A DNA stretch of 64,000 bases from Arthrospiribacter ruber (GCF_019343195.1 NZ_RPHB01000009.1:124001-188000), one strand, 5' to 3'; shown: positions 17,559 to 26,421, counted from the stretch's first letter. Notes: generated from the letters alone by a model not told the origin. Program-made: numbers and translations.

Positions 17559-18550
17559 ATTTCAGAAAACTTCTTCTTTCCTAGCAAATAATATTCCCAA
17601 AGAATGGAAGAAACTCCCATTGTCCCAATCTTTTTAGATTTTTTACCGCTATTGTGAAGTTTATTTTTAAACTTATGGAATCCAATATGGGCTTTTATAA
17701 CCGCTTTACTATGCGACGGTAAGCCTCTGAGGAGAAAAACAAATGCTGCCAGCAAATCCAACAGTATTCGTTTTAGGTAAATTTTTCTGTATTCCCATTT
17801 GTCAAGGTTCTTTCTAAGTAAAAAAAGGCTATTCCTGAAATTCAGGAATGTTTTGCGTGGATGAGTGGGCGAAAGGGTAGCTCCTCCTACATGAAACACC
17901 TGTACTTTTGGAAGGCAATAAAGCGGGTAGCCATGGTTTCTCCATCTCCAACAAAGGTCTATTTCTTCCATGTGGGAAAAAAACAAGGGATCAAACCCTC
18001 CAAAAAGGTGAAACATCTCAGAACGCACAGCCATACAGGCGCCGGAAGTCCAATCAACTCTTATGTCCTCTTCATACTGACCTTTGTCACTTTCCAGTGT
18101 TTCAAAAATCCTTCCCCTACAAAATGGATACCCTAACTCATCTAAAAATCCCCCGGCAGCTCCGGCATGTTCAAAAAAGTCCTTTTGATCATATTTGAGA
18201 ATCTTAGGCTGTACAGCGACCACCTCAGGATTATTTTCAAGCCAAGTGATCAGCTCACTATCCCAAAGTGGGGTAACTTCCACATCAGAATTGAGCAAAA
18301 TATAATATTCATATCTCCCTCTAAGATTTCCCAGTCCTTTGGTATATCCACCTGCAAAACCCAGGTTTTCGGGCAGTTGTTCAAGCTTTATTTGTGGAAA
18401 GTTTTTTCGCAGGAAATCCAAAGAGGCATCAGTACTCGCATTGTCAATCACGACAATATCAAATGAGGAAAACGACACTACGGAAGGAATAAATTTCCGT
18501 AGCTGCGCTACACCATTATAATTGAGGATGACAATCGCTGCTTTTTGCAT
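17555..18550 (-). CDS. Family 2 glycosyltransferase
   Basis: A 331-aa GT-A-fold enzyme. Motifs in order: AIVILNYNG (residues 5-13) for nucleotide-sugar binding, VVIDNASTD (about 35-43), the metal-binding LLNSDVEVTP (about 87-96) and the acceptor-side WTSGACMAVRSEMFHLFGGFD with EEIDLCWRWRNHGY. It transfers a sugar to a cell-surface acceptor that cannot be identified. The ATG at 18550 shares one base with the TGA stop of the upstream ybaB gene, so translation is coupled; a TTG one codon earlier is a poorer start. It resembles rhamnosyltransferase-type GT2 proteins. Confidence 0.92.
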   Translation of the reverse strand: MQKAAIVILNYNGVAQLRKFIPSVVSFSSFDIVVIDNASTDASLDFLRKNFPQIKLEQLPENLGFAGGYTKGLGNLRGRYEYYILLNSDVEVTPLWDSELITWLENNPEVVAVQPKILKYDQKDFFEHAGAAGGFLDELGYPFCRGRIFETLESDKGQYEEDIRVDWTSGACMAVRSEMFHLFGGFDPLFFSHMEEIDLCWRWRNHGYPLYCLPKVQVFHVGGATLSPTHPRKTFLNFRNSLFLLRKNLDKWEYRKIYLKRILLDLLAAFVFLLRGLPSHSKAVIKAHIGFHKFKNKLHNSGKKSKKIGTMGVSSILWEYYLLGKKKFSEI

Positions 18551-18882
18551 CAAAACATATTTCCAAAGTCCATACCGGGAATATTTGGCATCATGCCATC
18601 GGTAGCGGCTTTCATTTCTTCTTTGATTTTTACTTCGATTTCTTCCAGGGCCTTGTTGGTAGCTGCTACTACGAGGTCACTGAGCATATCTTTATCTGCC
18701 ACATTGACCAAGGAATCATCCATTTGAATAGAAATCACCTTCCTTTGGCCATTGACGGTAACTTTGACCATACCTGCACCTGATTCACCCTCAGCCTTTA
18801 GGTGCACAAGCTTGGATTGTGCTTCCTTGATTTTAACTTGGGCTTCTTTCACCTTATTCATAATACTCATAAAGTCAAACAT
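18550..18882 (-). CDS. YbaB/EbfC nucleoid-associated protein
   Basis: A 110-aa protein of the YbaB/EbfC family, small dimeric DNA-binding nucleoid proteins. The N-terminal helix (MNKVKEAQVKIKEAQSKLVHLKAEGESGAGMVKVTVNG) and the central SDLVVAATNKALEEIEVKIKEEM helix are characteristic, as is the Gly/Met-rich tail (GMMPNIPGMDFGNMF). The length is normal. It sits directly upstream of the GT2 gene, overlapping its start by one base. In many bacteria ybaB is next to dnaX and recR, but here it is paired with a glycosyltransferase. Confidence 0.93.
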   Translation of the reverse strand: MFDFMSIMNKVKEAQVKIKEAQSKLVHLKAEGESGAGMVKVTVNGQRKVISIQMDDSLVNVADKDMLSDLVVAATNKALEEIEVKIKEEMKAATDGMMPNIPGMDFGNMF

Positions 18883-19103
18883 AGTATATCAGTTTAATTT
18901 CAGGCAAATATAGTTTTTTCCTTTTAGTCTAACCTGCATCTTTTTGTAGGTTAAAAGAATTATGACAATAATGATCTACCGTTCACAGAAATTAAATTTT
19001 ATATATGTAAATTATTTGAAAATTTTATAGAACTAACGTAACCTATTTCAATCAAATTCGATTGAAAAAAGTATAACACCAAATACCATTGACTAAATTG
19101 AAT

Positions 19104-19385
19104 ATGAGAACTGTTGAAAGAATTGAGAAGGAGGACATCACAAACCTGAAATTTTCCAAGAAGGAAGTACTTCAGGATGAAATGGAGCGAAAGCGGCGCA
19201 ACTTTGAGTTGATGAGAGCGCAGGCTTTGGGGAACTTATTGAAAAATAAGGTAAGTATTACTTTCGAAACTGCGGATGAAAAAATCTTTCAGGTAACCAC
19301 CACAGTGTGGGCTGTAGGATCTGAATATGTCAGTCTAAAACAAAATCTTTTTATCCCAATCAATGCCATTTTGGAAGTAGACTGA
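19104..19385 (+). CDS. Small conserved-looking protein of unknown function
   Basis: A 93-aa product if started at the ATG at 19104; a TTG at 19089 would add five residues. The N-terminal half is a charged helix (VERIEKEDITNLKFSKKEVLQDEMERKRRNFELMRAQAL) and the C-terminal half is a small beta segment (VSITFETADEKIFQVTTTVWAVGSEYVSLKQ). No signal peptide or cysteine. Its normal codon use and the strong terminator right after it (19415-19452) support a real gene. No function recognised. Confidence 0.75.
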   Translation: MRTVERIEKEDITNLKFSKKEVLQDEMERKRRNFELMRAQALGNLLKNKVSITFETADEKIFQVTTTVWAVGSEYVSLKQNLFIPINAILEVD

Positions 19386-19414
19386 ACTGATTGCAACCTG
19401 CTAAAGAAATTAAG

Positions 19415-19452
19415 GCACGGAAAAGAAAACATCACTTTCTCCGTGCTTTTTT
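19415..19452 (+). terminator. Intrinsic terminator after the 93-aa gene
   Basis: GCACGG (19415-19420) pairs with CCGTGC (19441-19446), extended by AGAAA/TTTCT inside, and runs into TTTTTTC. It lies 30 bp after the stop at 19385 and just before the long repeat array. Confidence 0.88.
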
Positions 19453-19484
19453 CTTTTCACAGGTGAAGGCCGATTTTTTTTAAA

Positions 19485-20672
19485 TCAAAAAAGTGACAAT
19501 AGGGAACAAAAGAAAATTATTAACCGGAACCCCTTTTCCAGTACCGATAAGGCATTAAATACCTTTCATTTCTCCTAAGAACGTTCACATCACTAAACTT
19601 TTGTGACTTTTGTCTTCTTTTGTGGTTCAATAAATCCAAGCTGAAACCTCAATATTAAAAATTACTTCCCTGTCTTTTGAGGAATACTAAGCCAATTTTC
19701 CCAACAGCATATTTTTTTGTTGAACCACTACCTGTCCCGACTTTCGGGAAAAGTCACAAAAGGGAATAAAAGAAAATTATTAACCGGAACCCATTTTCCA
19801 GTACCGATAAGGCATTAATTATACCTTTCATTTCTTCTAGGAACGTTCAAACCACTAAACTTTTGTGACTTTTGTCTTCTTTTGTGGTTCAATAAATCCA
19901 AGCTGAAACTTCAAAAAGTAAAAATATCATTCCCCTATAATTTGAGATATTCTAAGTAGATCTCCTGAACAACTATTAGTCTTTTTTTAATGAACCACTA
20001 CCTGTCCCGACTTTCGGGAAAAGTCACAAAAGGGAACAAAAGAAAATTATTAACCGGAACCCATTTTCCAGTACCGATAAAGTATTAATTATACCTTTCA
20101 TTTCTTCTAGGAACGTTCAAACCACTAAACTTTTGTGACTTTTGTCTTCTTTTGTGGTTCAATAAATCCAAGCTGAAACCTCAAAAAGTAAAAATATCAT
20201 TCCCCTATAATTTGAGATATTCTAAGTAGATCTCCTGAACAACTATTAGTCTTTTTTTAATGAACCACTACCTGTCCCGACTTTCGGGAAAAGTCACAAA
20301 AGGGAACAAAAGAAAATTATTAATCGGAACCCATTTTCCAGTATCGATAAGGCATTAATTATACCTTTCATTTCTTCTAGGAACGTTCACATCACTAAAC
20401 TTTTGTGACTTTTGTCTTCTTTTGTGGTTCAATAAATCCCTAGGTGAAACCTCAATATTAAAAATTACTTCCCTGTCTTTTGAGGAATATTAAGCCAATT
20501 TTCCCAACAGCATATTTTTTTGTTGAACCACAAAAGTGACAATAGGGAACAAAAGAAATTATCAATACTAACTTTAATCCAAAGCCAATTGCTATTAGAA
20601 CAATCACTATCAACCCCTTCTATTCGCATTCATACCCCCCACTTTTGTGACTTTTGTAATCTTTTGTGGTTG
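19485..20672. repeat. Tandem array of five inverted-repeat units (about 145-169 bp) with two alternating spacer types
   Basis: Five units lie at 19485-19628, 19722-19890, 19992-20160, 20262-20430 and 20525-20672. Each right end reads CTTTTGTGACTTTTGT followed by CTTCTTTTGTGGTTC, and the left end reads roughly the reverse (GAACCAC, AAAAGTCACAAAAG, AACAAAAGAAAA), so each unit has long terminal inverted repeats; unit 1 lacks the GAACCAC tip. The middle three are nearly identical, with exactly 270-bp periodicity. They carry an extra TACCTGTCCCGACTTTCGGGA inside the left repeat that units 1 and 5 lack. Spacers 19629-19721 and 20431-20524 are one type (A); 19891-19991 and 20161-20261 another (B), giving A-B-B-A. 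No coding potential. A sixth unit lies at 21189-21356, after the GxxExxY gene. Confidence 0.92.
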
Positions 20673-20765
20673 AATTATTTGAAACCTAAATTATATGTTT
20701 TCACACTTTTTATATAACTTTAAGTTTAGACATAGTCTTTAAAAAGAAATTTAAACTCAACTTTT

Positions 20766-21179
20766 ATGGAACCTACAAAATCAAGCATCAAAGACCTAAC
20801 GTATAAAATAAATGGAGCAGCAATTGAGGTTCATAAGGTTTTGGGGCCAGGCCTATTAGAAAGTGTTTACCATCAATGCTTTGCTTATGAATTGGAAAAA
20901 CGAGGATTACATTTTCAATCAGAATTAAGAGTACCAATCCAATACAAAGATATTTCAATTGACTCCAAATTAAGGTGCGATTTCTACATTGAAGATCTGA
21001 TTGTAGTAGAATTAAAGTCAGTAGATGCTATTCCTCCGATAGCAGAGGCAAAGTTGATCAGCTATATGAAGCTCCTTAAATCTCCAAAAGGAATAATGTA
21101 TAATTTCAATGTGGTCAACCTCTACCACGAAGGCCAAAAGACCTATGTTAATGAATTTTATACGGTTCTAAATGAGTGA
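20766..21179 (+). CDS. GxxExxY family protein (PD-(D/E)XK nuclease-like)
   Basis: A 137-aa protein with the name-giving motif G29-L-L-E32-S-V-Y35, preceded by the typical INGAAIEVHKVLGPG. A PD-(D/E)XK-like signature follows: D72 in RCDFYIED, then E82-L-K84 in VVELKSV, and a helix with ISYMKLL. The family is generally grouped with the PD-(D/E)XK nuclease superfamily, but a biological role is not established as far as I know. The gene is bracketed by two repeat units (20525-20672 and 21189-21356), and its start is 93 bp after the first. This bracketed arrangement resembles a mobile or repeat-associated unit, by analogy with REP-associated transposases. It is intact. Upstream sequence is AT-rich and has no ribosome binding site. 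Confidence 0.85.
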   Translation: MEPTKSSIKDLTYKINGAAIEVHKVLGPGLLESVYHQCFAYELEKRGLHFQSELRVPIQYKDISIDSKLRCDFYIEDLIVVELKSVDAIPPIAEAKLISYMKLLKSPKGIMYNFNVVNLYHEGQKTYVNEFYTVLNE

Positions 21180-21188
21180 TTTTGTTTT

Positions 21189-21356
21189 GTACCACTACCT
21201 GTCCCGACTTTCGGGATAAGTCATAACAGGAAACAAAAGAAAATTATTAACCGGAACCCATTTTCCTGAACCAACACGAACATCAATAAGCATTTAATTC
21301 CTTCTGATAACATTCACTCCCCTACCTTTTGTGACTTTTGTCTTCTTTTATGGTTC
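21189..21356. repeat. Sixth unit of the 169-bp inverted-repeat family
   Basis: It starts GTACCACTACCTGTCCCGAC (compare GAACCAC in units 2-4), keeps AAAGAAAATTATTAACCGGA, and ends CTTTTGTGACTTTTGTCTTC then TTTTATGGTTC. It begins 10 bp after the GxxExxY stop. Its interior is more diverged than units 2-4. Together with unit 5 it brackets the nuclease-like gene. Confidence 0.88.
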
Positions 21357-21395
21357 AAAAAAAGCACTACCTGCCCCAAAGTTCAGGACAGGTAG
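21357..21395 (-). terminator. Terminator after the DUF2723 gene
   Basis: CTACCTG (21367-21373) and CAGGTAG (21389-21395) pair, with two further C-G pairs inside. On the minus strand the hairpin is followed by GTGCTTTTTTTG. The same ACTACCTG(T/C)CCC core is nested inside repeat units 2-4 and 6, so this terminator seems to be built from one of the local repeat elements. Confidence 0.75.
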
Positions 21396-21432
21396 CACCA
21401 AGTTTAACGGTATTTTAAAGTGCAATCAAATG

Positions 21433-24414
21433 TTACATTCTATCTAGTAAAGACCCTCCGGATACAGGCCCCATCACCCTTTCAAGCCCAACTTTTAGCT
21501 GATCAGCCAACTCAGAATAACCACGCTCATTAAGTAGTGGGATAAAGTATTTCAGCATTTCTATACTGATCATGGCCTCCCTGTCAAATTCCCTATCTTC
21601 TCTGGTATAGAATTCAAGCATCTGAATGGACTTATGGGAGATTTTTTCCACAATATCCAAGGCCAGATCATCTTCTCCCACCTCAAATAGCAATGGAACC
21701 ATCTGACCACTGGCCAGATCATAAGGCACTCCTTCGTGAGGCATTTTTTCCAAGCTAAACTTCAGAATTTCTGAAGCCCTATCCATATCATCCTCATCCA
21801 GCAATGCAATGGCAATGGCATTGATAGCAGACCTATGATTGGAGGTAAACCTCCTAAACTCATCATCAAAATAATTATCAGGATTATCCATCCCACGGAA
21901 AGCAAATTCTTCCATGACATTCTTAAATGCAAGGTCTGAATTGACCAATTCGGAGCGCATGTTCTGTGGCTTACGGACAGGAAGCAACCTGTAGGTCAAA
22001 CCCTCCATCACGACATAATCTTCAATATCCAATCCTATGGTCGCCAAGGACGTGTTGTTGAAATATATCGGCCTCTCCCAATTGTTGCTCGTAATCAAAT
22101 CCACCAACATCAGATTCCCACGGGTAAGGTAGTTTCCTTTGACCCTGAGATTCATCTGGTCTGTCATCAAAGGTTCCATTCCTTCTGGAATCAAACCTTT
22201 TTCATAAACATCCTGAAGGTCTACATCCAATATCAGATTTTTGGAAGGAACCATATTGTAACTGCTCCTTCCTCCGGCAGTCAATTTCAAGGCATTGCTT
22301 TTATTTTTTAGGAGTCTGAGGTATTCCCTAGCTGAAATCGCTTCCAAATTTTGCCGCTCCATGACATAAAGCACATCGTTTGTCCCCTTCTTGTAGTTTT
22401 CGTACTCAAGGGAAAACGGCAAACCTTCAGACTCGTATGCCGGACGCGACAGCTGATCCACATACCAGTCAGTGTCAAAATAGCTCAACACCACTACCCT
22501 TACATCTGTCCTGAAGCCCTCTACTTCCTGAACATACCACAATGGAAAAGTATCATTGTCTCCTCCGGTAAACAATATGGCATTAGGAGCACAGGAAGAA
22601 AGAAAATTCCTGGCGGAATCTACCGAGAAATACCTCCCCTGCCTGTTGTGGTCGTCCCAGTTTTGATTGGCCATCAAAATAGGAACCGGAAATGTGATCA
22701 ATGTAGCAATTACTCCGGCCACTGCAAGGTTTTTATTGAGTTTGCCTATACCATGAGCCAAGGCCATCACGCCCATACCCACCCAGATGGCAAATGCATA
22801 AAAACTACCCACATAAATATAATCCCGTTCGCGAGGTTCTATAGGTGGAGAATTGAGGTACAATACCAGCACCACCCCCATCATCAGGAAGAGCATGGCT
22901 GTAACATAAAAGGATTTGGGGTCAAATTTGGCCTGAAAAATCAATCCAATAATTCCCAAAAGTAGCGGAAGCATCAGGTAGTTGTTGTGCGCTTTGTTTT
23001 CTTTGATATAATCAGGGAATTTATCAGAGAAAAAATCGGTGATTCCGAGCCATGGGGCATCTGAAAAATCACTTTCCCTACCGGAGAAATTCCACATAAA
23101 ATATCTCCAATACATGTGACCCAACTGATGGGAGAACATAAAATAAAGGTTGTCTCCAAAAGAGGGCTTCTCCCCTTCTCTTAAACCCAGTTTGGAACGA
23201 TAAAGCTGCTTGTGCCTTTCCTGTGTGGAATATATCCTTGGAAGAATTGTGGTCCTCGATGGGTCATATTTATTGACAGTGGAATAATCCACGATCTCGT
23301 ACTTATCTTTCCCTTTGAGGTAAATGGGCGCCCCCTCTTCCTGCTCTATCAGTTCTGCATCAAAATACTGTCCATGCATCAACGGTCTATAACCATATTG
23401 CTCACGCTTCAGATAAGACACATAGCTAATGATATCTTTGGGAGCATTTTGGTTGATGACAGTATCCTGATTGGCACGTACGACGATCAATGCATATGAT
23501 CCGTAACCGATCATGATAAATACCAATGAAACCAAGATGGTATTCAAAATAACTTTTTGGTTTTTGATGGAATAAAGAACGCCGTAAATCAAAGAACCTA
23601 AAAACAAGGCTATAAAGACAACAACACCAGATCCAAAAGGCAAGCCAAGACTATTGACAAAGAAAATCTCCATGGATCCTGCCATACTTGGAAGGCCGGG
23701 AATAATGATACTGTTGATGATGATCAGTGCCACTCCACCTAAACCCAAGGCAATGATTCCTCCTTTGAGGTCTGGATTTTTATATTTTTTGAAATAATAA
23801 ATCAGAGCCAAAGCAGGCAATGTCACCAAATTGAGCAAGTGGACCCCTATAGAGAGCCCTACCAGATAGGCGATAAAGATCATCCACCTGTTTTCATCCC
23901 TTGGATCCTCTATCACGTCCCATTTCAGAAATGCCCAAATGACAATTGCAGTAAAAAAAGAAGACATGGCATACACTTCGGCCTCAACCGCAGAAAACCA
24001 AAAACTGTCTGAGAAGGTATATACCAAAGCTCCCACTATACCTGCCCCCATCAGCGTGATGGTTTGCCCTTTACTTTCTTTACCTTTTTCTACCCCAAAT
24101 AGCTTCCTGCCAAAAAGGGTTATCGACCAAAAAAGGAACAAAATGGTCAGACCGGAGAAAACAGCACTTCCAATATTCATCCAATAGGCCACCGAAAGTC
24201 CATCACCGAAAGCCAAAAAGCCAAACATTCTGTATGTCAAAAGAAAAAACGGAGCTCCCGGAGGATGTGGAACCTGAAGTTTGTAGGATACCGCGATGAA
24301 CTCTCCCGGATCCCAAAAACTTGCCGTTTCCTCTACTGTAAGCGCATATACCAAAGTAGCTACGACAAAAACCAGCCAACCTGTCAGGTTATTGACCTTC
24401 TTATATTCAAGCAT
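21433..24414 (-). CDS. DUF2723 multi-span membrane protein (O-mannosyltransferase-like)
   Basis: A 993-aa inner-membrane protein. The N-terminal half has many transmembrane helices typical of GT-C glycosyltransferases (LTGWLVFVVATLVYALTV, VGLSIGVHLLNLVTLPALAL and others). Conserved motifs include ETASFWDPGEFIAVSYKLQVPHPPG (about 29-53, the acidic catalytic loop), FTGGDNDTFPLWYVQEVEG and SNNWERPIYF. The C-terminal roughly 250 residues are soluble and helical. DUF2723 proteins are related to eukaryotic TMEM260, reported to be a protein O-mannosyltransferase, so lipid-linked sugar transfer to exported proteins is a reasonable inference. It is monocistronic, divergent from trxA, with a terminator at 21357-21395. 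Confidence 0.9.
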   Translation of the reverse strand: MLEYKKVNNLTGWLVFVVATLVYALTVEETASFWDPGEFIAVSYKLQVPHPPGAPFFLLTYRMFGFLAFGDGLSVAYWMNIGSAVFSGLTILFLFWSITLFGRKLFGVEKGKESKGQTITLMGAGIVGALVYTFSDSFWFSAVEAEVYAMSSFFTAIVIWAFLKWDVIEDPRDENRWMIFIAYLVGLSIGVHLLNLVTLPALALIYYFKKYKNPDLKGGIIALGLGGVALIIINSIIIPGLPSMAGSMEIFFVNSLGLPFGSGVVVFIALFLGSLIYGVLYSIKNQKVILNTILVSLVFIMIGYGSYALIVVRANQDTVINQNAPKDIISYVSYLKREQYGYRPLMHGQYFDAELIEQEEGAPIYLKGKDKYEIVDYSTVNKYDPSRTTILPRIYSTQERHKQLYRSKLGLREGEKPSFGDNLYFMFSHQLGHMYWRYFMWNFSGRESDFSDAPWLGITDFFSDKFPDYIKENKAHNNYLMLPLLLGIIGLIFQAKFDPKSFYVTAMLFLMMGVVLVLYLNSPPIEPRERDYIYVGSFYAFAIWVGMGVMALAHGIGKLNKNLAVAGVIATLITFPVPILMANQNWDDHNRQGRYFSVDSARNFLSSCAPNAILFTGGDNDTFPLWYVQEVEGFRTDVRVVVLSYFDTDWYVDQLSRPAYESEGLPFSLEYENYKKGTNDVLYVMERQNLEAISAREYLRLLKNKSNALKLTAGGRSSYNMVPSKNLILDVDLQDVYEKGLIPEGMEPLMTDQMNLRVKGNYLTRGNLMLVDLITSNNWERPIYFNNTSLATIGLDIEDYVVMEGLTYRLLPVRKPQNMRSELVNSDLAFKNVMEEFAFRGMDNPDNYFDDEFRRFTSNHRSAINAIAIALLDEDDMDRASEILKFSLEKMPHEGVPYDLASGQMVPLLFEVGEDDLALDIVEKISHKSIQMLEFYTREDREFDREAMISIEMLKYFIPLLNERGYSELADQLKVGLERVMGPVSGGSLLDRM

Positions 24415-24530
24415 TGTTTTTGAAAATAGTTGTGAACGGCGAAAATAAGCAATAATTAATAATTGAGGGGTATTTTAACAGCATTTAAGGGAATGTGATA
24501 AAAATTACTGAAAACCCTCTTGTCATTGGG

Positions 24531-24538
24531 TACATTTG
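24531..24538 (+). promoter_or_regulatory. Candidate -7 box for trxA
   Basis: TACATTTG exactly fits the Bacteroidota -7 consensus TAnnTTTG and lies 24 bp before the thioredoxin ATG. No good TTTG is seen at the expected -33 position. Confidence 0.45.
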
Positions 24539-24562
24539 TATCATACTTAAAATCAAAACACC

Positions 24563-24883
24563 ATGAGCGAAAAGCCTAAAACATTCAGCGAACTGATAGA
24601 TGGAGATACGCCAATATTGGTGGATTTCTACGCCACCTGGTGTGGCCCATGCAAAATGATGCAACCTATTCTGGAGGATACTTCCAGACAATTGGGAGAA
24701 GCTGTAAAGATCATCAAAGTGGATGTAGACAAAAACCAGCTCGCCGCCAATAAATACCAGGTCAGAGGAGTGCCTACACTTATACTTTTCCACAAAGGAA
24801 AAATCCTCTGGCGTCAGTCCGGAGTAGTACCTGCGCATCAGCTGACCACGATCATCAGACAAAACACACAGGTCACTTCCTGA
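24563..24883 (+). CDS. trxA: Thioredoxin
   Basis: A 106-aa cytosolic thioredoxin with the canonical active site W26-C27-G-P-C30-K. It also shows the cis-proline segment RGVPTLILFHKGK at about 73-85 and no signal peptide. It reduces disulfides and can reduce protein or low-molecular-weight persulfides. It is the first gene of a run of plus-strand sulfur genes (persulfide dioxygenase-like at 24969, YeeE/YedE pair at 27909-28985), so a role in persulfide reduction is possible but inferred from position only. A separate promoter seems to precede the next gene. Confidence 0.95.
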   Translation: MSEKPKTFSELIDGDTPILVDFYATWCGPCKMMQPILEDTSRQLGEAVKIIKVDVDKNQLAANKYQVRGVPTLILFHKGKILWRQSGVVPAHQLTTIIRQNTQVTS

Positions 24884-24909
24884 AATAACACTTAAGTGAC
24901 AAAAGTCAT

Positions 24910-24939
24910 TTTGACAGATTTGCCTTTGCTTTAATATTG
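24910..24939 (+). promoter_or_regulatory. Candidate promoter of the CstB-like gene
   Basis: TTTG (24910-24913), 18 bp, TAATATTG (24932-24939) match the Bacteroidota consensus except for one base. The start codon is 30 bp downstream. Confidence 0.45.
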
Positions 24940-24968
24940 TATCATCAACAAAAATAAAAGAGAAAATC

Positions 24969-26390
24969 ATGATTATAGAACAAATATACACCGGATGCCT
25001 GGCTCAGGGAGCCTATTACATTGAGTCAGATGGAGAAGCGGCTATCATTGATCCACTTAGAGAAGTGCAGCCTTATATTGAAAAAGCAGAAAGAAGAGGG
25101 GCAAGCATCAAATATGTCTTTGAGACACACTTCCATGCTGATTTTGTATCGGGTCATAAGGACCTTTCGGCCAAAACCGGGGCGCCTATTGTCTTTGGCC
25201 CAACTAGCATGAAAATGGGATTTGATGCGATCATCGCAGAAGACGGACAGGAATTCCAACTTGGCAAAGCGAAATTCAGGGTAATCCACACTCCCGGACA
25301 TACCATGGAAAGCACCTGCTATTTATTGACCAATGAAGAAGGAAAAGAAGAGGCTTTATTCACAGGAGACACCCTTTTCATAGGAGATGTAGGAAGGCCT
25401 GACCTGGCCCAAAAGGTAGTAAAAGACCTGACACAGGACAAACTGGCCGGCCACCTCTATGATTCTTTGAGAAATAAAATCATGCCTCTTGCAGATGACA
25501 TCATTGTCTATCCTGCCCATGGAGCAGGAAGTGCTTGCGGTAAAAACATGAGCAAAGAAACCACGGATACTTTGGGCAACCAGAAGAAAACCAATTACGC
25601 CTTGCAGGAAATGACCAAGGAGGAATTTATAAAAGAGGTCACTACAGGACTTACCCCTCCCCCATCCTATTTCCCGCAAAATGTGATGATGAACATTCAA
25701 GGGTATGATTCTATTGACGAAGTACTGAACAGAGGTATTAACCCACTCAGTCCTGCTGCATTTGAAGCTGCTGCCAACGAAACAGGGGCGGTACTATTGG
25801 ATACTCGAGCAGCACAGGTATTTGCAAAAGGTTTCGTTCCAAACTCAATCAATATAGGTATTGACGGTAGTTTTGCCGTATGGGTAGGTGCTTTGATCCC
25901 TGACCTGAAGCAGGAGATTCTTATCATAGCTGAAGAAGGAAGGGAAGAAGAGGTAGTTACAAGGCTTGCCAGAGTGGGATATGACCATGCCATCGGGTTT
26001 TTGAAAGGCGGTTTTGAAGCTTGGAAAAGCGAAGGAAAAGAAGTGGATACCATCACCTCAATTTCTGCCGGAGAATTGGCTTCCTTGATGGAAAAAGACC
26101 AAAACTTAGAAGTATTGGATGTAAGGAAAAATTCAGAATTTCTTAGTGAACATGTATTAGGTGCCGAAAACGCACCTTTGGACTATATCAATGAAAGCAT
26201 GTCCAAAGTGGACAAAGATAAAACTTACTATGTGCATTGTGCAGGTGGTTACAGGTCTATGATTTTTGTATCCATCTTAAAAGCAAGGGGTTTTGAAAAT
26301 CTCATCGACGTCAAAGGTGGTTTTGCAGCCATCAAAGACTCCGGTGACATCAAAGTCAGCGACTATGTTTGTCCTACTACTTTGCTGTAA
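24969..26390 (+). CDS. CstB-like persulfide dioxygenase-sulfurtransferase (MBL + two rhodanese domains)
   Basis: A 473-aa fusion. Residues 1-240 are an ETHE1-type metallo-beta-lactamase domain with the metal motif H54-F-H56-A-D58 ... H63 (THFHADFVSGH), HTPGHTMES and FTGDTLFIGDVGR. Residues about 265-355 are a rhodanese domain whose active-site loop reads IIAEEGREEE and lacks the cysteine. Residues about 365-473 are a second rhodanese with catalytic C424 in YYVHCAGGYRS. This order (MBL, pseudo-rhodanese, active rhodanese) is that of CstB, which oxidises persulfides to thiosulfate in Staphylococcus. It is probably iron-dependent and cytosolic. It is followed by a terminator and then porin and YeeE/YedE genes, consistent with sulfide detoxification or sulfur trafficking. 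Confidence 0.88.
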   Translation: MIIEQIYTGCLAQGAYYIESDGEAAIIDPLREVQPYIEKAERRGASIKYVFETHFHADFVSGHKDLSAKTGAPIVFGPTSMKMGFDAIIAEDGQEFQLGKAKFRVIHTPGHTMESTCYLLTNEEGKEEALFTGDTLFIGDVGRPDLAQKVVKDLTQDKLAGHLYDSLRNKIMPLADDIIVYPAHGAGSACGKNMSKETTDTLGNQKKTNYALQEMTKEEFIKEVTTGLTPPPSYFPQNVMMNIQGYDSIDEVLNRGINPLSPAAFEAAANETGAVLLDTRAAQVFAKGFVPNSINIGIDGSFAVWVGALIPDLKQEILIIAEEGREEEVVTRLARVGYDHAIGFLKGGFEAWKSEGKEVDTITSISAGELASLMEKDQNLEVLDVRKNSEFLSEHVLGAENAPLDYINESMSKVDKDKTYYVHCAGGYRSMIFVSILKARGFENLIDVKGGFAAIKDSGDIKVSDYVCPTTLL

Positions 26391-26421
26391 GAGAAGCCGT
26401 AGTACATTCGTAAAAACTTTA

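Noticed and set aside
19485-20672. CRISPR array
   Set aside because: Units are about 145-169 bp with long terminal inverted repeats, the spacers themselves are repeated (two types only), and there are no cas genes.
22351-22965. 204-aa plus-strand frame
   Set aside because: It lies wholly antisense to the DUF2723 gene, is His/Pro/Arg-rich and has no recognisable domain.
24485-24991. 168-aa minus-strand frame
   Set aside because: It is antisense to thioredoxin (clear WCGPC active site) and overlaps the start of the CstB-like gene; no protein-like features.
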